A DNA stretch of 64,000 bases from positions 1 to 64,000 of the forward strand of contig JABTUP010000009.1 in NCBI GenBank assembly GCA_015075325.1. Reading direction: 5' to 3'. Numbering within the stretch: the first letter of the stretch is position 1; each line of letters opens with the position of its first letter. Under the pieces are notes generated by a model. That model saw only the letters and a program-made list of their open reading frames with translations, was not told the DNA's origin and made no database searches. Made by a program: the position numbers and the translations under genes. Origin of the DNA: Flavobacteriales bacterium (GTDB taxonomy: Bacteria > Bacteroidota > Bacteroidia > Flavobacteriales_E > Vicingaceae). Of the stretch, positions 1-9,056 are shown one piece after another.

Positions 1-138
1 GCCGCTCTCTAATAAATGTGTAGCATAACTATGTCTTAACCAATGAAGTGTTATAGGTTTGGTTATTTTACATTTGTCAACAGCTTGTTTTAGCACACGT
101 TGTAAACTTTTTGCTGAATATTGAGTATTTTCAAATGG
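1..138 (-). pseudogene. Tyrosine recombinase C-terminal fragment (integrase remnant)
   Basis: On the minus strand 46 codons are open from 138 down to the left edge. The translation contains LRHSYATHLLESG preceded by H-W, the box II H-x-x-R-H signature of XerC/XerD and phage integrases, and upstream a YSAKSLQRVLKQA stretch typical of the segment before it. An in-frame TAA at 141-139 and the nadB stop at 202 leave no room for the N-terminal domains, so the copy is 5'-truncated or frameshifted; a neighbouring frame carries a weak PKGLFEDFFEQ stretch that may be eroded coding sequence. The catalytic Tyr would lie beyond the window. Family call is firm, pseudogene status is inference. Confidence 0.7.
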
Positions 139-201
139 TTAAGGATTACAATTGCTCAAAAAAATCTTCAAAAAGACCTTTAGGTTGGGTTAACGACTTT
201 A

Positions 202-1803
202 TTAATTATTAATGTTGTAATGTAAACCAACATTAATTTTCTGCTCCTTTGCAGCTTTGGTTATGAGATAAGCAATGCTACGTAAATTACGTAATTCGCA
301 AATGGCAACCGAAAGGGTCGATTTTTTATACAAATCTTCCGATTCTTCTAAAATTAATTTCAATCGAGATAATGCCCTGCTTAAACGCTCGTCGGAACGA
401 ACAATTCCAACATAATCGCTCAAAATGGTTTGTAATTCGGTTTTGGTTTGCGAAACCAAAATTTCTTCATCTTGCAGCGTTGTTCCTTCATCATCCCAAG
501 CAGGAATATTTGATTGAAATTCAATGTTTTTTATTTCTTCAACTCCTGATAAAAAGGCTCGATGCGAAAAAACCAAGGCTTCTAAAAGCGAATTGGAAGC
601 CAATCGATTTGCTCCGTGCAAACCTGTTGAAGCACATTCGCCAGAGGCAAATAAATTAATGATGGAGGTTTTTGCGTTTAAATCTACTTTTATTCCTCCA
701 CACAAATAATGGGCAGCAGGAACAACAGGAATTAACTGTTTTGAAATGTCAATTCCAATGGATAAACATTTGTTGTAAATGGTTGGAAAATGACTTTGCA
801 AGTGTTCTTTATCGAGGTGTGTGGTATCTAAAAACACGTGTTTTTTTCCGTGTTTTTTCATTTCAGCGTCTATCGAACGTGCCACCACATCACGAGGAGC
901 TAAATCTTTACGCTCGTCGTAATCTGCCATAAAAGCGTATCCTTTGTGGTTTCTTAAAATTCCTCCAGCACCACGAACAGCCTCTGAAATTAAAAAAGAG
1001 GGATTGTCGGCAGGATTGTATAAAGCTGTTGGATGAAACTGTACAAATTCCATGTTTTCAATAATGGCTTTTGCTCGATATGCCATAGCAATGCCATCGC
1101 CAGTTGCAACAGTAGGGTTGGTAGTGCTTTTGTAGGCTTGTCCAATTCCTCCAGTTGCCAATAAGGTTATTTTGGAAAGTAGAGTTTGTATTTCGTTGGT
1201 TTTTCTGTTTAGCACATAAGCACCAAAACATTTTTTATCGGGTGATTGTCGGGTTACTTTAACTCCCAAATGGTGTTGTGTAATAATATCGATAGCAAAA
1301 TGGTGGTCGAGAATGGTAATAAATGGATGATTTTCTACTTTTTCGATTAAAGCCCGTTCAATTTCGTTACCTGTTAAATCTTTATAATGCAAAATACGGT
1401 GGTCGGAATGTCCGCCTTCCTTAGCTAAATCGTATTCTCCTTGCTTGTTTTTATCAAAGTTAGTTCCCCAATCAATTAATTCCTGAATACGCTCTGGAGC
1501 TTCTTCAACAACGGTTCTAACTACTTTTTCATCACAAAAACCATCGCCAGCAATTAAGGTGTCTTTGATGTGATTTTCAAACGAATCGGAATTTTTTATA
1601 ACCGCAGCAATTCCTCCCTGAGCATATTTGGTGTTGCTTTCGTCTTCGTTTACTTTGGTAATTATGGTAACCGAAACGGGTTTACCTAACTGTTTAAAAT
1701 GTTCAGCAACTTTATACGCATAACTTAATCCGGCAATACCAGAGCCAATAACTAAAAAGTCGGTGGTGAGTGTTGGGTGATGGGTGATGGGTGGTGAATT
1801 CAA
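202..1803 (-). CDS. nadB: L-aspartate oxidase NadB
   Basis: NadB oxidises L-aspartate to iminoaspartate with FAD, the first step of de novo NAD synthesis, and hands the product to NadA. The 533-residue length is normal. The FAD dinucleotide motif GSGIAG is at residues 20-25, KYAQGGIA follows, SEAVRGAGGILRN and the C-terminal ASGECASTGLHGANRLASN segment are the succinate-dehydrogenase-like signatures. No ATG lies before the FAD motif; the only plausible start is TTG at 1803, one base after the stop of the upstream DUF2971 gene. Codons 4-14 come from an imperfect tandem of ATCACCC-type units and look like added low-complexity sequence. nadA lies upstream in the same orientation, separated by one foreign-looking gene. 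Confidence 0.95.
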   Translation of the reverse strand: MNSPPITHHPTLTTDFLVIGSGIAGLSYAYKVAEHFKQLGKPVSVTIITKVNEDESNTKYAQGGIAAVIKNSDSFENHIKDTLIAGDGFCDEKVVRTVVEEAPERIQELIDWGTNFDKNKQGEYDLAKEGGHSDHRILHYKDLTGNEIERALIEKVENHPFITILDHHFAIDIITQHHLGVKVTRQSPDKKCFGAYVLNRKTNEIQTLLSKITLLATGGIGQAYKSTTNPTVATGDGIAMAYRAKAIIENMEFVQFHPTALYNPADNPSFLISEAVRGAGGILRNHKGYAFMADYDERKDLAPRDVVARSIDAEMKKHGKKHVFLDTTHLDKEHLQSHFPTIYNKCLSIGIDISKQLIPVVPAAHYLCGGIKVDLNAKTSIINLFASGECASTGLHGANRLASNSLLEALVFSHRAFLSGVEEIKNIEFQSNIPAWDDEGTTLQDEEILVSQTKTELQTILSDYVGIVRSDERLSRALSRLKLILEESEDLYKKSTLSVAICELRNLRSIAYLITKAAKEQKINVGLHYNINN

Positions 1804-1804
1804 A

Positions 1805-2794
1805 TTAATGATTGATAAAAGGGTTGTTATTTGCTAAAAACTGATAAGTATTTGCATTTAATTTTTTTAAAGAACAAATAATGTAAGCTATTTGGAACAC
1901 ATTTTCATTGTTTAAATTTTCATATACTAATTTTATAGGAATATTATGTTCTTCTATAAAATCAAGAATTAATGATTTTTCTTTTTCATTTTTTTTTATG
2001 ATAATATTTTGTTCAAGATTAGAAATAGTAATTAATTCGTCAATTTGATTATTAAAGTCAAAAAATCTAAAACCTAAAGCAATTGATTTTATGGCAGAAA
2101 TAGGGTATCTAAATTTTCGATTATGACCTGTTTTATAAAATGGAGAAATCATTGGACAAGGAGATTCAATCAATATTCTCCATTCATCTTCATGTTCCCA
2201 TTTTTCATATTTTATGTTTGATTGAACTAAAGTAGCTAACATCTCAGAAGAATATAATTTTTCTGTAAATGAAATTGGTTTTACCTTATCTTGGTAATTT
2301 ATAGGGAAAGGTCCATGTGTCTTGAATGGAAATTTATTATAATCAAATTCAATACAAAATCCTTTATGATTTGTATAATAAGACCACATTAATAGATCAC
2401 TATCTTTAGTAGTAAGAGACAATACTCCAATTTGTTGATATAACTGTTCTCTGAAGTTTTTAGCTATATAGTTTTTGTCTTTCTTATATTCTTCTGCTTT
2501 TTTTATGGGATAACCTAAAATTTTAGTTAGAAATGCATAATTCCAATTTTCATTATCAAATTGTATTAAATTAAAAAAAGTGTCGAATACATCATTTAGT
2601 TCATTCGGATGAGAAGCATAAACATAATTATTTAATAGAGCATCAATCGAGTTTTCATTTAAAGCGTAATATTTAAATAATGTAGGATGAATATCTGGTT
2701 TTTTATTGTTGATAATGTTAAAAGATAGTTGCTCTCCCTGTTTTTCAAAGGAGTAAACTACTTTATTCGTTTCTGTTTCAAGGTTAAATTCCAT
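1805..2794 (-). CDS. DUF2971 family protein
   Basis: A 329-residue protein matching the DUF2971 pattern: an N-terminal LFKYYALN segment, ASHPNELNDVFD, GVLSLTT, LMWSYYTNHKGFCIEFDY, and a later KYEKWEHEDEWRILI. The family is widespread in bacteria, often in accessory or defence-like neighbourhoods, and its biochemical role is not established. No signal peptide or membrane segment is seen. It sits between nadA and nadB in the same direction, 1 nt before nadB, and is more AT-rich than its neighbours, with many Asn, Lys and Ile codons. A hairpin-rich dispersed repeat separates it from nadA. This suggests insertion into an older nadA-nadB pair. Start ATG at 2794 is the first in frame. Confidence 0.75.
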   Translation of the reverse strand: MEFNLETETNKVVYSFEKQGEQLSFNIINNKKPDIHPTLFKYYALNENSIDALLNNYVYASHPNELNDVFDTFFNLIQFDNENWNYAFLTKILGYPIKKAEEYKKDKNYIAKNFREQLYQQIGVLSLTTKDSDLLMWSYYTNHKGFCIEFDYNKFPFKTHGPFPINYQDKVKPISFTEKLYSSEMLATLVQSNIKYEKWEHEDEWRILIESPCPMISPFYKTGHNRKFRYPISAIKSIALGFRFFDFNNQIDELITISNLEQNIIIKKNEKEKSLILDFIEEHNIPIKLVYENLNNENVFQIAYIICSLKKLNANTYQFLANNNPFINH

Positions 2795-2817
2795 TACTCA
2801 AATATATCTATCATCAC

Positions 2818-2878
2818 CTCCCTTAATCCCTCCTCAAGGAGGGAAAGTTTCTCCCCTTCGGGGAGATTAAGAGGGGCT
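2818..2878. repeat. Cruciform-type dispersed intergenic repeat
   Basis: Two inner hairpins, CCCTCC-tcaa-GGAGGG (2828-2843) and CTCCCC-ttc-GGGGAG (2851-2865), are enclosed by an outer pairing CTTAATC (2822-2828) with GATTAAG (2865-2871) flanked by C-rich and G-rich ends. A related copy in the opposite orientation lies at 61705-61765. The structure resembles non-coding, MITE-like repeats common between genes in Bacteroidota. It could also act as a terminator for nadA. Confidence 0.6.
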
Positions 2879-2880
2879 TT

Positions 2881-3864
2881 TTAACTTAATTCCAACATTC
2901 TATTAACTGATTTTAATGCTTTTAATCGAGTTTCTTCGGGAACAAAAATTTCGGGTTGAAGGTGAACTAAACTGGCATGTATTTTTTCTAAGGTGTTTAA
3001 TTTCATGTAAGGGCATTCGCTACAAGCACAAGTGTTGTTGGTGTTTGCAGGTGCAGGAATTAATGTTTTGTGAGGTACGGCTTGTTTCATTTTGTGAATA
3101 ATACCAACCTCAGTGGCAACAATGTATTCTTTTGCGTCATCTTCTTCAACAAACTTTAATAAAGCAGTGGTAGAGCCAATAAAATCGGCTTCAGCCAATA
3201 CATTTTCTTGGCATTCGGGGTGAGCAATTAGTTTTGCATTGGGATATTTTCCACGTAAAAAATTTAATTTATCTGAAGAAATTTCGACATGAACTTCGCA
3301 AGCGCCATCCCATAAAACTAAATCGCGACCAGTTTTTTTAGCCACATATCTTCCCAAATTGATATCAGGAGCAAAAACAATTTTTTCGTTTTTTGGTAGG
3401 CTGTCAACAATTTTTACAGCGTTTGACGAAGTACAAATAATATCGCTCAAGGCTTTAATTTCGGCAGAGCAATTGATGTAGCTAATTACGGTATGGTTTG
3501 GATAATTTTTTAAAAAGGCTTCAAATTTATCAGTAGGAGCAGAGTCGGCCAAAGAGCAACCCGCATTTAAATCGGGAATAATTACTTTTTTAGTTGGGTT
3601 TAAAATTTTGGCAGTTTCGCCCATAAAATGAACTCCTGCAAACAAAATAACATCGGCAGTGGTTTTAGCGGCTTCTTGGGCTAATCCTAAACTGTCGCCA
3701 ATGTAATCGGCAATATCTTGAATGTCTTCTTGTTGGTAATAATGAGCAAGAATAATGGCATTTTTTTCCTTTTTTAATCGAGCAATTTCGTCGATTAAAT
3801 TTTTTTCTTTTTCAAGTTCGGCTGTAACAAAGCCTTTTTCTTTTACTTGTGTTAAAATATCCAT
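2881..3864 (-). CDS. nadA: Quinolinate synthase NadA
   Basis: NadA condenses iminoaspartate with dihydroxyacetone phosphate to quinolinate, using a [4Fe-4S] cluster. The three ligand cysteines are visible in [24 protein letters not shown] and the C-terminal [11 protein letters not shown]. The Y-Y-Q-Q segment [20 protein letters not shown] near the N-terminus binds substrate in the family. Length about 327 aa is typical. The reading frame extends two codons further to a GTG at 3870, but ATG at 3864 gives the usual N-terminus. It is the first gene of nadA-DUF2971-nadB on the minus strand. Confidence 0.96.
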   Translation of the reverse strand: MDILTQVKEKGFVTAELEKEKNLIDEIARLKKEKNAIILAHYYQQEDIQDIADYIGDSLGLAQEAAKTTADVILFAGVHFMGETAKILNPTKKVIIPDLNAGCSLADSAPTDKFEAFLKNYPNHTVISYINCSAEIKALSDIICTSSNAVKIVDSLPKNEKIVFAPDINLGRYVAKKTGRDLVLWDGACEVHVEISSDKLNFLRGKYPNAKLIAHPECQENVLAEADFIGSTTALLKFVEEDDAKEYIVATEVGIIHKMKQAVPHKTLIPAPANTNNTCACSECPYMKLNTLEKIHASLVHLQPEIFVPEETRLKALKSVNRMLELS

Positions 3865-3923
3865 TTGCACTTAATTTTTGTAAAGTTACCAATATCATTG
3901 CAATGAAAGGGAGAAAAGCCATG

Positions 3924-4574
3924 TTATTTCTCGTTCCATTCGCTGTAAAATTGTTCTAAAAATTGTTCAAGAAATTCGTGTCGCTTTTGGGCTAATTTTT
4001 TTCCTGTTGCGGTGTTCATCAGGTCTTTTAAAAGCAACAATTTTTCGTAAAAATGATTGATGGTTGGTGCATTACTGTTTTTGTATTGTTCTGCGTTTTG
4101 ATTTTTTTGTGGACTAACTTCAGGGTCGTATAACAATCTTTTTTTGCTGCCTCCATAAGCAAAAGCTCTTGCAATACCAATAGCTCCGAGAGCATCTAAA
4201 CGGTCGGCATCTTGCACAATTTTTGATACTAAACTTTGGTTTTCGCTTTTGTTATTTCCTCCTTTAAACGAAATGTTTTTAATGTCTTGAACAATATTGT
4301 CAATTTCATTTTTTGAAAAATCAATTGAGCTTAAGAAGTTCGTTATTTTAATAAATCCGCTATTCTCGTCGCCGTTGTTAAGTTTATAGTCGGCAACATC
4401 GTGCAAAAGAGCAACAATAGAAACATAAAAATAATCGACTTGTTCGCTTAACGCAATTTTATTGGCTAAATTGGTTACTCGTTCAATATGAAACCAATCG
4501 TGACCTGTTCCTTCGTTTAAATGAAACGATTTAGCAAATGCTTTAATTTTTGTTAGTTGTTGTTCTTTAGTCAT
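3924..4574 (-). CDS. HD-domain phosphohydrolase
   Basis: A 216-residue HD superfamily protein. Metal-binding residues appear in order: H in GHDWFHIERVTNLA, HD in VALLHDVADYK, and D in VQDADRLDALGAIGIARAF, as in the YedJ/Lin1889-like group that hydrolyses nucleotides or other phosphates. The substrate cannot be told from sequence. The ATG at 4574 overlaps the stop of the upstream tamB-like gene by 8 nt, so translational coupling is likely. The frame is open further upstream, but that region is coding in the other frame for the tamB-like gene. Confidence 0.88.
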   Translation of the reverse strand: MTKEQQLTKIKAFAKSFHLNEGTGHDWFHIERVTNLANKIALSEQVDYFYVSIVALLHDVADYKLNNGDENSGFIKITNFLSSIDFSKNEIDNIVQDIKNISFKGGNNKSENQSLVSKIVQDADRLDALGAIGIARAFAYGGSKKRLLYDPEVSPQKNQNAEQYKNSNAPTINHFYEKLLLLKDLMNTATGKKLAQKRHEFLEQFLEQFYSEWNEK

Positions 4575-7500
4575 CTTTTCTTTTAGCTGCTGATTTTCGG
4601 AATAAATCGGAGAATTTATCAAACTCTTTTCTGTAAAACAAACCAATACCTTGCGTGTAGTTGCTGCTTCTTCGTTGCAACGAAGATTGATTGGATTGGT
4701 TAAATGCTTTTACCCTTAGTTTTCCATCTTCGGTAATTTTATATTCTATAGAGAAATCACCAACAAAATTGCTGGTGTTTTGGTTGTTGTTGGATAGGTT
4801 TTTATTGTCGGAAACACCAAAATTTCCGTCAATAACCACTCTGTCGTTAAAAAGTTGAGTTGAAAGAGCTAATTCTACTTCTTGGCTCGATATTTCATCA
4901 CCTGGTCGGTAGTTAAAACCAACATCAAATCGGGTGCTTATTTTTGATAAATAATTACTCAATTGATTGGATAACATTTCAAATGAAGTGGTAGATCCTA
5001 CGTTGGAGTAGGAGGCAGTTCCACCACCAGTTGGCGGAATAAATTGGTTTAATACCAACAATGAAAAAACTTGTTTGTTTAACTCTTGAATATTTTCTTG
5101 TTGATTGCTAACATACAAAATGCTTCGAACTTTATTTTTGGTGGCTTCATCAGTTGTTGGAAGGTCAATATCAAAACCAATGTTTGGTGATGTAATAGTA
5201 TTGGTAATGTTTAATTTTAAATTAATTGGAGTTCTTTTTTTATAGATTTCGGCACTTGCACTATCTTCCGAACTTGCTAAAAGCTCATACAAACGAGCTC
5301 TAAGACGGTAAACTGCGGTTAGATTTAGTTCGGCTTCTAGTGGGTTTCCGTTCCACGATATTTTACCTCCTTCTTCTAAATTAAATCGTTTGTTTATTAC
5401 GTTTTGTAGTGTAAACAAGTAATCACCATCTTTAACAATATAATCGCCATACATGTTAAAATCGCCTTGGTCGTTAATTTTTATAGTAAGGTCGCCATCG
5501 CCTTTTGCTCGAAGTACATCACCAACTTTTTCATCAAAAATTAAGCGAACCTCTGCATCGGGTGTTGCGTGTAGAATAAAATTTAATTCAATGTTAGATA
5601 AATCAACTTTTTCTTCTTCAATTTCTTCATCAATTTCATTGCTTACAAATTCAATAAAATTGCTTTCCGAAATTTCTTCTGCTGTGTTTAGCGGAATGTT
5701 CATTACGGTTTCTTTTTCTGTTTTAACATCGAGTTCAATATTGAGCTTGTTTTTGTACATCCCAATATTTACTAACCCAGAAACGAACGCTTTTCCGTAA
5801 AACAACTCATTTTCTTTAATGGTGGTATTTAAAGCATGAAAATTGGTTAAGTTAAAACCTAAATCCATACTTACATCTTTAAAATAATGGTGAAAAACAG
5901 TACCGTTGCTAATGGCTTTATTTCCTCTTTCATCGTAAAACACTACATTATCGAAACTAATCATATCGGGTCTAACATCAATTTTACATGATGGAGTAGA
6001 GTAGTTGGTGTTTAAGTAATTTACTAAAAAACTTGTTTTTTGTAAGTGAACAGAACCATTAAACGAAGGTTCTTTTAAAGTTCCAGAGAGCTTTATGTTT
6101 GCCGAAACAACTCCTCTTAGGTTTGTTAAAATGTTTTCGGTATAGCTTTTAAATAGTTGAACATCTGTTCGTTGAAGGGTTAAGTCTAAATCAATACTTT
6201 CTTTTTTTCTAAATGGATGATAATTTCCTTTGAAAATAATGGTTGGTAAATGACCTTTGTAAAATTGCCCGTCAACTTCTAATTTTTTTTCGGTTGGATA
6301 CCACGATGAAACAATAGAACCATCGCCAAGGTTGGTTTCGTTTAAAATAAAATGTTCAAAATTTAAGTTCGAAGTAAAAATAAATTCATCTGATTCTCTT
6401 TTTATTGAAGCTACACCGTTTATAATTCCTTCAAACTGTACAACATTAGATGGTATCATTTGTTGAATGTTGAACAAATTAAATTTGGTTAAGGCAACAT
6501 CAATTTGGTCGTTGGGTTTTCCTGTAATTTTCCCATCAATAAGTAAACTTTGGTTGCCTGCACTAAAGCCTAAGCTTGTTACAGAAAAATCTAAATTGTT
6601 TTGAAAATCTACTTCAATTAAATTGTTCTGATTGATGTTCCAAAGTGTATCGGACAGGTAAATAGTTGATTCGGTAATTTTTGAGAAAAAATGTGATGAA
6701 TTATTAAATTTGGTAATCAAATGAATATCGGCTTCGGTTCGTTGGTTGGTGTCGTTGTTTTTCCACTTGATGTTGGTTAAAACGGTATCGTTAAAAACTG
6801 TTGAAGAGGTGTTAAAACTTTCGATGTATAAGCTATCGTTTTGTTTTATTTTTTTAGATGAAACATCGAGTAACAACTTTTTTTCGGTTGTTTTACCAGT
6901 TAACGTGGTGTTACTAAAAACTATTCCTTTGGCATTTATTTCTGGAAAAATTCCTTCGATAGCATAAGATTGTTCGGTAGAATTAAACGAGCCTTGTAAT
7001 TCGCAATTTTTCGAAAAAGTTGTTCCGTTTAAAAATAGTTTAGAGATTAATTCGGTGTTGTTGGTAACCAAATTAAAATTAAAATCATTTTCAACCTTGT
7101 TGTGGTTTTCTTGTAAGTTAAACGAAGGAAAGTAGTTTGTAAAATTTGAAGTGATGGCATTTGCAAGGTCTTTAAAGTTGTAATTTCCATGGAGTGTTCC
7201 GTTTAAAATATCCGATTTTATGCTCAATTTTTTTGCTGAATTAGTTATTTCAGATGAAATTAAAATGTTTTTTACTCTAATGTCATCAACATCATCTTTT
7301 AGCCTTAAATTGGTAATTGAAGCGTTTCCATAAAGGTTGTCGATATGGTTACCAATTAAATCGATATCTAAATTCATCGAAAAATTGGCATTTAAACTAT
7401 CTTCTTTAGAAAGATTAAGTTTTGCCAGCTTTGCAGTTCTAATGGTCGATTGAAATTTCATTTCGGGTAAACTTTTCGAAAAATTCATGCTTCCGTTAAA

Positions 7501-9000
7501 GTCTAAGTCAAGATTTTCATCTCTTGCTTCGAGAATACCGCTAAAAATTTTGTTTGCAAACAACCCTTCTACCGAAAGGTTTTGATAGTTGTATTTATTA
7601 ATGTTTACTTGGTTAACTTTTCCTTTAAGTTTGGTTTCTATATCATTAATATCAAAACCTTTTCCATCAATTTCGGCATCCATAGAAATAGAGCCAATTT
7701 GATTTTCAAATTCTAAAAATTTACCGAGTTTAAATTCATTGGTTTTTATTTTTCCTTTGTAAAAAGTTTCATTGTTAATCATTTTCATGGTTAAGTCGGT
7801 AGCAATTCTTCCTGCCGAAGTGTAAAAATTACCATAAGCAACAAAATCGTGGTAAAAACCAGTGTAAGTTCCTTTAAAACGAATTTCGCCTAAATGCTTA
7901 AAGTTATCAGGAACCACAATAAATCGTTCTTCGGCAAAAGGATACAAAGGAAATTGCTCGAGTTGTTCTTTTGAAGTAATCAATTCGTTAGCCTTTACGT
8001 GCATAAACATGTTGGCAGCATCGGGTATTCCGGTAATGTTTACATTTCCATTAAAATAAGTTCCGTCATCGAGTTTTATGGTAATTTTTTTAGCCTTTAA
8101 ATTGCTTATTTTACCTCTAACCTCACCTTCAAATTCGAGCGATTTGTTTAAGCAATCTAATGTTGAAGAAAAAAAACAGATGTCTTTAAAACTTACGGTT
8201 GAAGGCTCTAAAAATGAATTGATAGCAACACTATCAATAAAATGAGATAAATTGCTGTAGTTGTTGGTTAAAAAGTTAACTGTACCTTTTATTTTTGAAT
8301 TAGGAGTAATAAGTTGAAGTTGCTGAGCAGCAATTCCTTTTGGAGAAATATTAAAATCAGTAGTTAATTGATTTACTTCAAAACCACTTTTTTCTTTAAA
8401 CGACAATTTGTTGATGTTGCAATTAATCCCTTTTGGAATAAATTCAATTTCGCTAATGTTTAAATTAAAATCTGTGAGTTCAGCATGATTATAGTCAATT
8501 CCATACTTTGGTTCATAATCTTGATGATTGTAAGCCAATTTACAATTATTCATTTCCACCGAGTTTAATTTAAAAACCCATTTACTTGAAGAGGTATCGG
8601 ATGAAGCAAAGTGGTTTACAATAAATTGAAAGTTAAAACTCGAATCGGTTTTATGTTTAACTACATTAAAAAATGCTTCATCAATTTTTATTTCGTCTAA
8701 AATAATTTGCTTGTCATTTATCGAAAAAGTTTTAACATCAACATTCAGTTTATTAATAAAAGCCAATGTATCGTGATGTAAATCTTTTACCAAAAGTTTG
8801 TTGAGCGTTACTCCCGAAAAGAAATTTACATTTACTTTTTCAACAGTAATGGTGGTATTTAGTTGTTCGGATAGTTTTTTTAAATAAGAATGAATAAGAT
8901 AGGTTTGAAATTGAGAACTTTTAGAAACAGCAATTCCAAAAACTATTAAAAGCAATAGTAATGCTAATAGTAACGACTGTATTATTCTTCTTTTTTTAAT
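4567..9000 (-). CDS. tamB: TamB-like translocation/assembly module protein (DUF490)
   Basis: A very large protein of about 1477 residues with an N-terminal signal anchor followed by long repetitive beta-rich sequence and a C-terminal DUF490/TamB domain (residues about 1050-1430, including the FDVGFNYRPGDE region). TamB-family proteins span the periplasm and help move lipid or outer-membrane proteins to the outer membrane. The first conventional start is TTG at 8955, but this would cut the membrane helix to about nine residues. The frame runs upstream to an ATT at 9000, giving KKRR followed by a Leu-rich helix, and a consensus promoter lies at 9056-9027. I therefore favour the ATT start. It overlaps the HD hydrolase gene downstream. 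Confidence 0.85.
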   Translation of the reverse strand: MKKRRIIQSLLLALLLLLIVFGIAVSKSSQFQTYLIHSYLKKLSEQLNTTITVEKVNVNFFSGVTLNKLLVKDLHHDTLAFINKLNVDVKTFSINDKQIILDEIKIDEAFFNVVKHKTDSSFNFQFIVNHFASSDTSSSKWVFKLNSVEMNNCKLAYNHQDYEPKYGIDYNHAELTDFNLNISEIEFIPKGINCNINKLSFKEKSGFEVNQLTTDFNISPKGIAAQQLQLITPNSKIKGTVNFLTNNYSNLSHFIDSVAINSFLEPSTVSFKDICFFSSTLDCLNKSLEFEGEVRGKISNLKAKKITIKLDDGTYFNGNVNITGIPDAANMFMHVKANELITSKEQLEQFPLYPFAEERFIVVPDNFKHLGEIRFKGTYTGFYHDFVAYGNFYTSAGRIATDLTMKMINNETFYKGKIKTNEFKLGKFLEFENQIGSISMDAEIDGKGFDINDIETKLKGKVNQVNINKYNYQNLSVEGLFANKIFSGILEARDENLDLDFNGSMNFSKSLPEMKFQSTIRTAKLAKLNLSKEDSLNANFSMNLDIDLIGNHIDNLYGNASITNLRLKDDVDDIRVKNILISSEITNSAKKLSIKSDILNGTLHGNYNFKDLANAITSNFTNYFPSFNLQENHNKVENDFNFNLVTNNTELISKLFLNGTTFSKNCELQGSFNSTEQSYAIEGIFPEINAKGIVFSNTTLTGKTTEKKLLLDVSSKKIKQNDSLYIESFNTSSTVFNDTVLTNIKWKNNDTNQRTEADIHLITKFNNSSHFFSKITESTIYLSDTLWNINQNNLIEVDFQNNLDFSVTSLGFSAGNQSLLIDGKITGKPNDQIDVALTKFNLFNIQQMIPSNVVQFEGIINGVASIKRESDEFIFTSNLNFEHFILNETNLGDGSIVSSWYPTEKKLEVDGQFYKGHLPTIIFKGNYHPFRKKESIDLDLTLQRTDVQLFKSYTENILTNLRGVVSANIKLSGTLKEPSFNGSVHLQKTSFLVNYLNTNYSTPSCKIDVRPDMISFDNVVFYDERGNKAISNGTVFHHYFKDVSMDLGFNLTNFHALNTTIKENELFYGKAFVSGLVNIGMYKNKLNIELDVKTEKETVMNIPLNTAEEISESNFIEFVSNEIDEEIEEEKVDLSNIELNFILHATPDAEVRLIFDEKVGDVLRAKGDGDLTIKINDQGDFNMYGDYIVKDGDYLFTLQNVINKRFNLEEGGKISWNGNPLEAELNLTAVYRLRARLYELLASSEDSASAEIYKKRTPINLKLNITNTITSPNIGFDIDLPTTDEATKNKVRSILYVSNQQENIQELNKQVFSLLVLNQFIPPTGGGTASYSNVGSTTSFEMLSNQLSNYLSKISTRFDVGFNYRPGDEISSQEVELALSTQLFNDRVVIDGNFGVSDNKNLSNNNQNTSNFVGDFSIEYKITEDGKLRVKAFNQSNQSSLQRRSSNYTQGIGLFYRKEFDKFSDLFRKSAAKRKDD

Positions 9001-9026
9001 AGCTTTGCTCTAAAATAGTTAACCAA

Positions 9027-9056
9027 CAAAAATACATTTAATGCAGCAATCGCCAA
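9027..9056 (-). promoter_or_regulatory. Bacteroidota-type promoter for the tamB-like gene
   Basis: On the minus strand TTG (9056-9054) is followed by exactly 19 nt and TATTTTTG (9034-9027), matching the -33 TTG and -7 TAnnTTTG elements of the Bacteroidota primary sigma factor. The start point would fall near 9020, about 20 nt before the proposed ATT start. The element overlaps the start codon of the divergent tsaD gene. Confidence 0.65.

Noticed and set aside
5453..5800. Plus-strand open frame within the TamB-like gene
   Set aside because: Ser-rich shadow translation of the conserved minus-strand protein; no ribosome-binding or family support.
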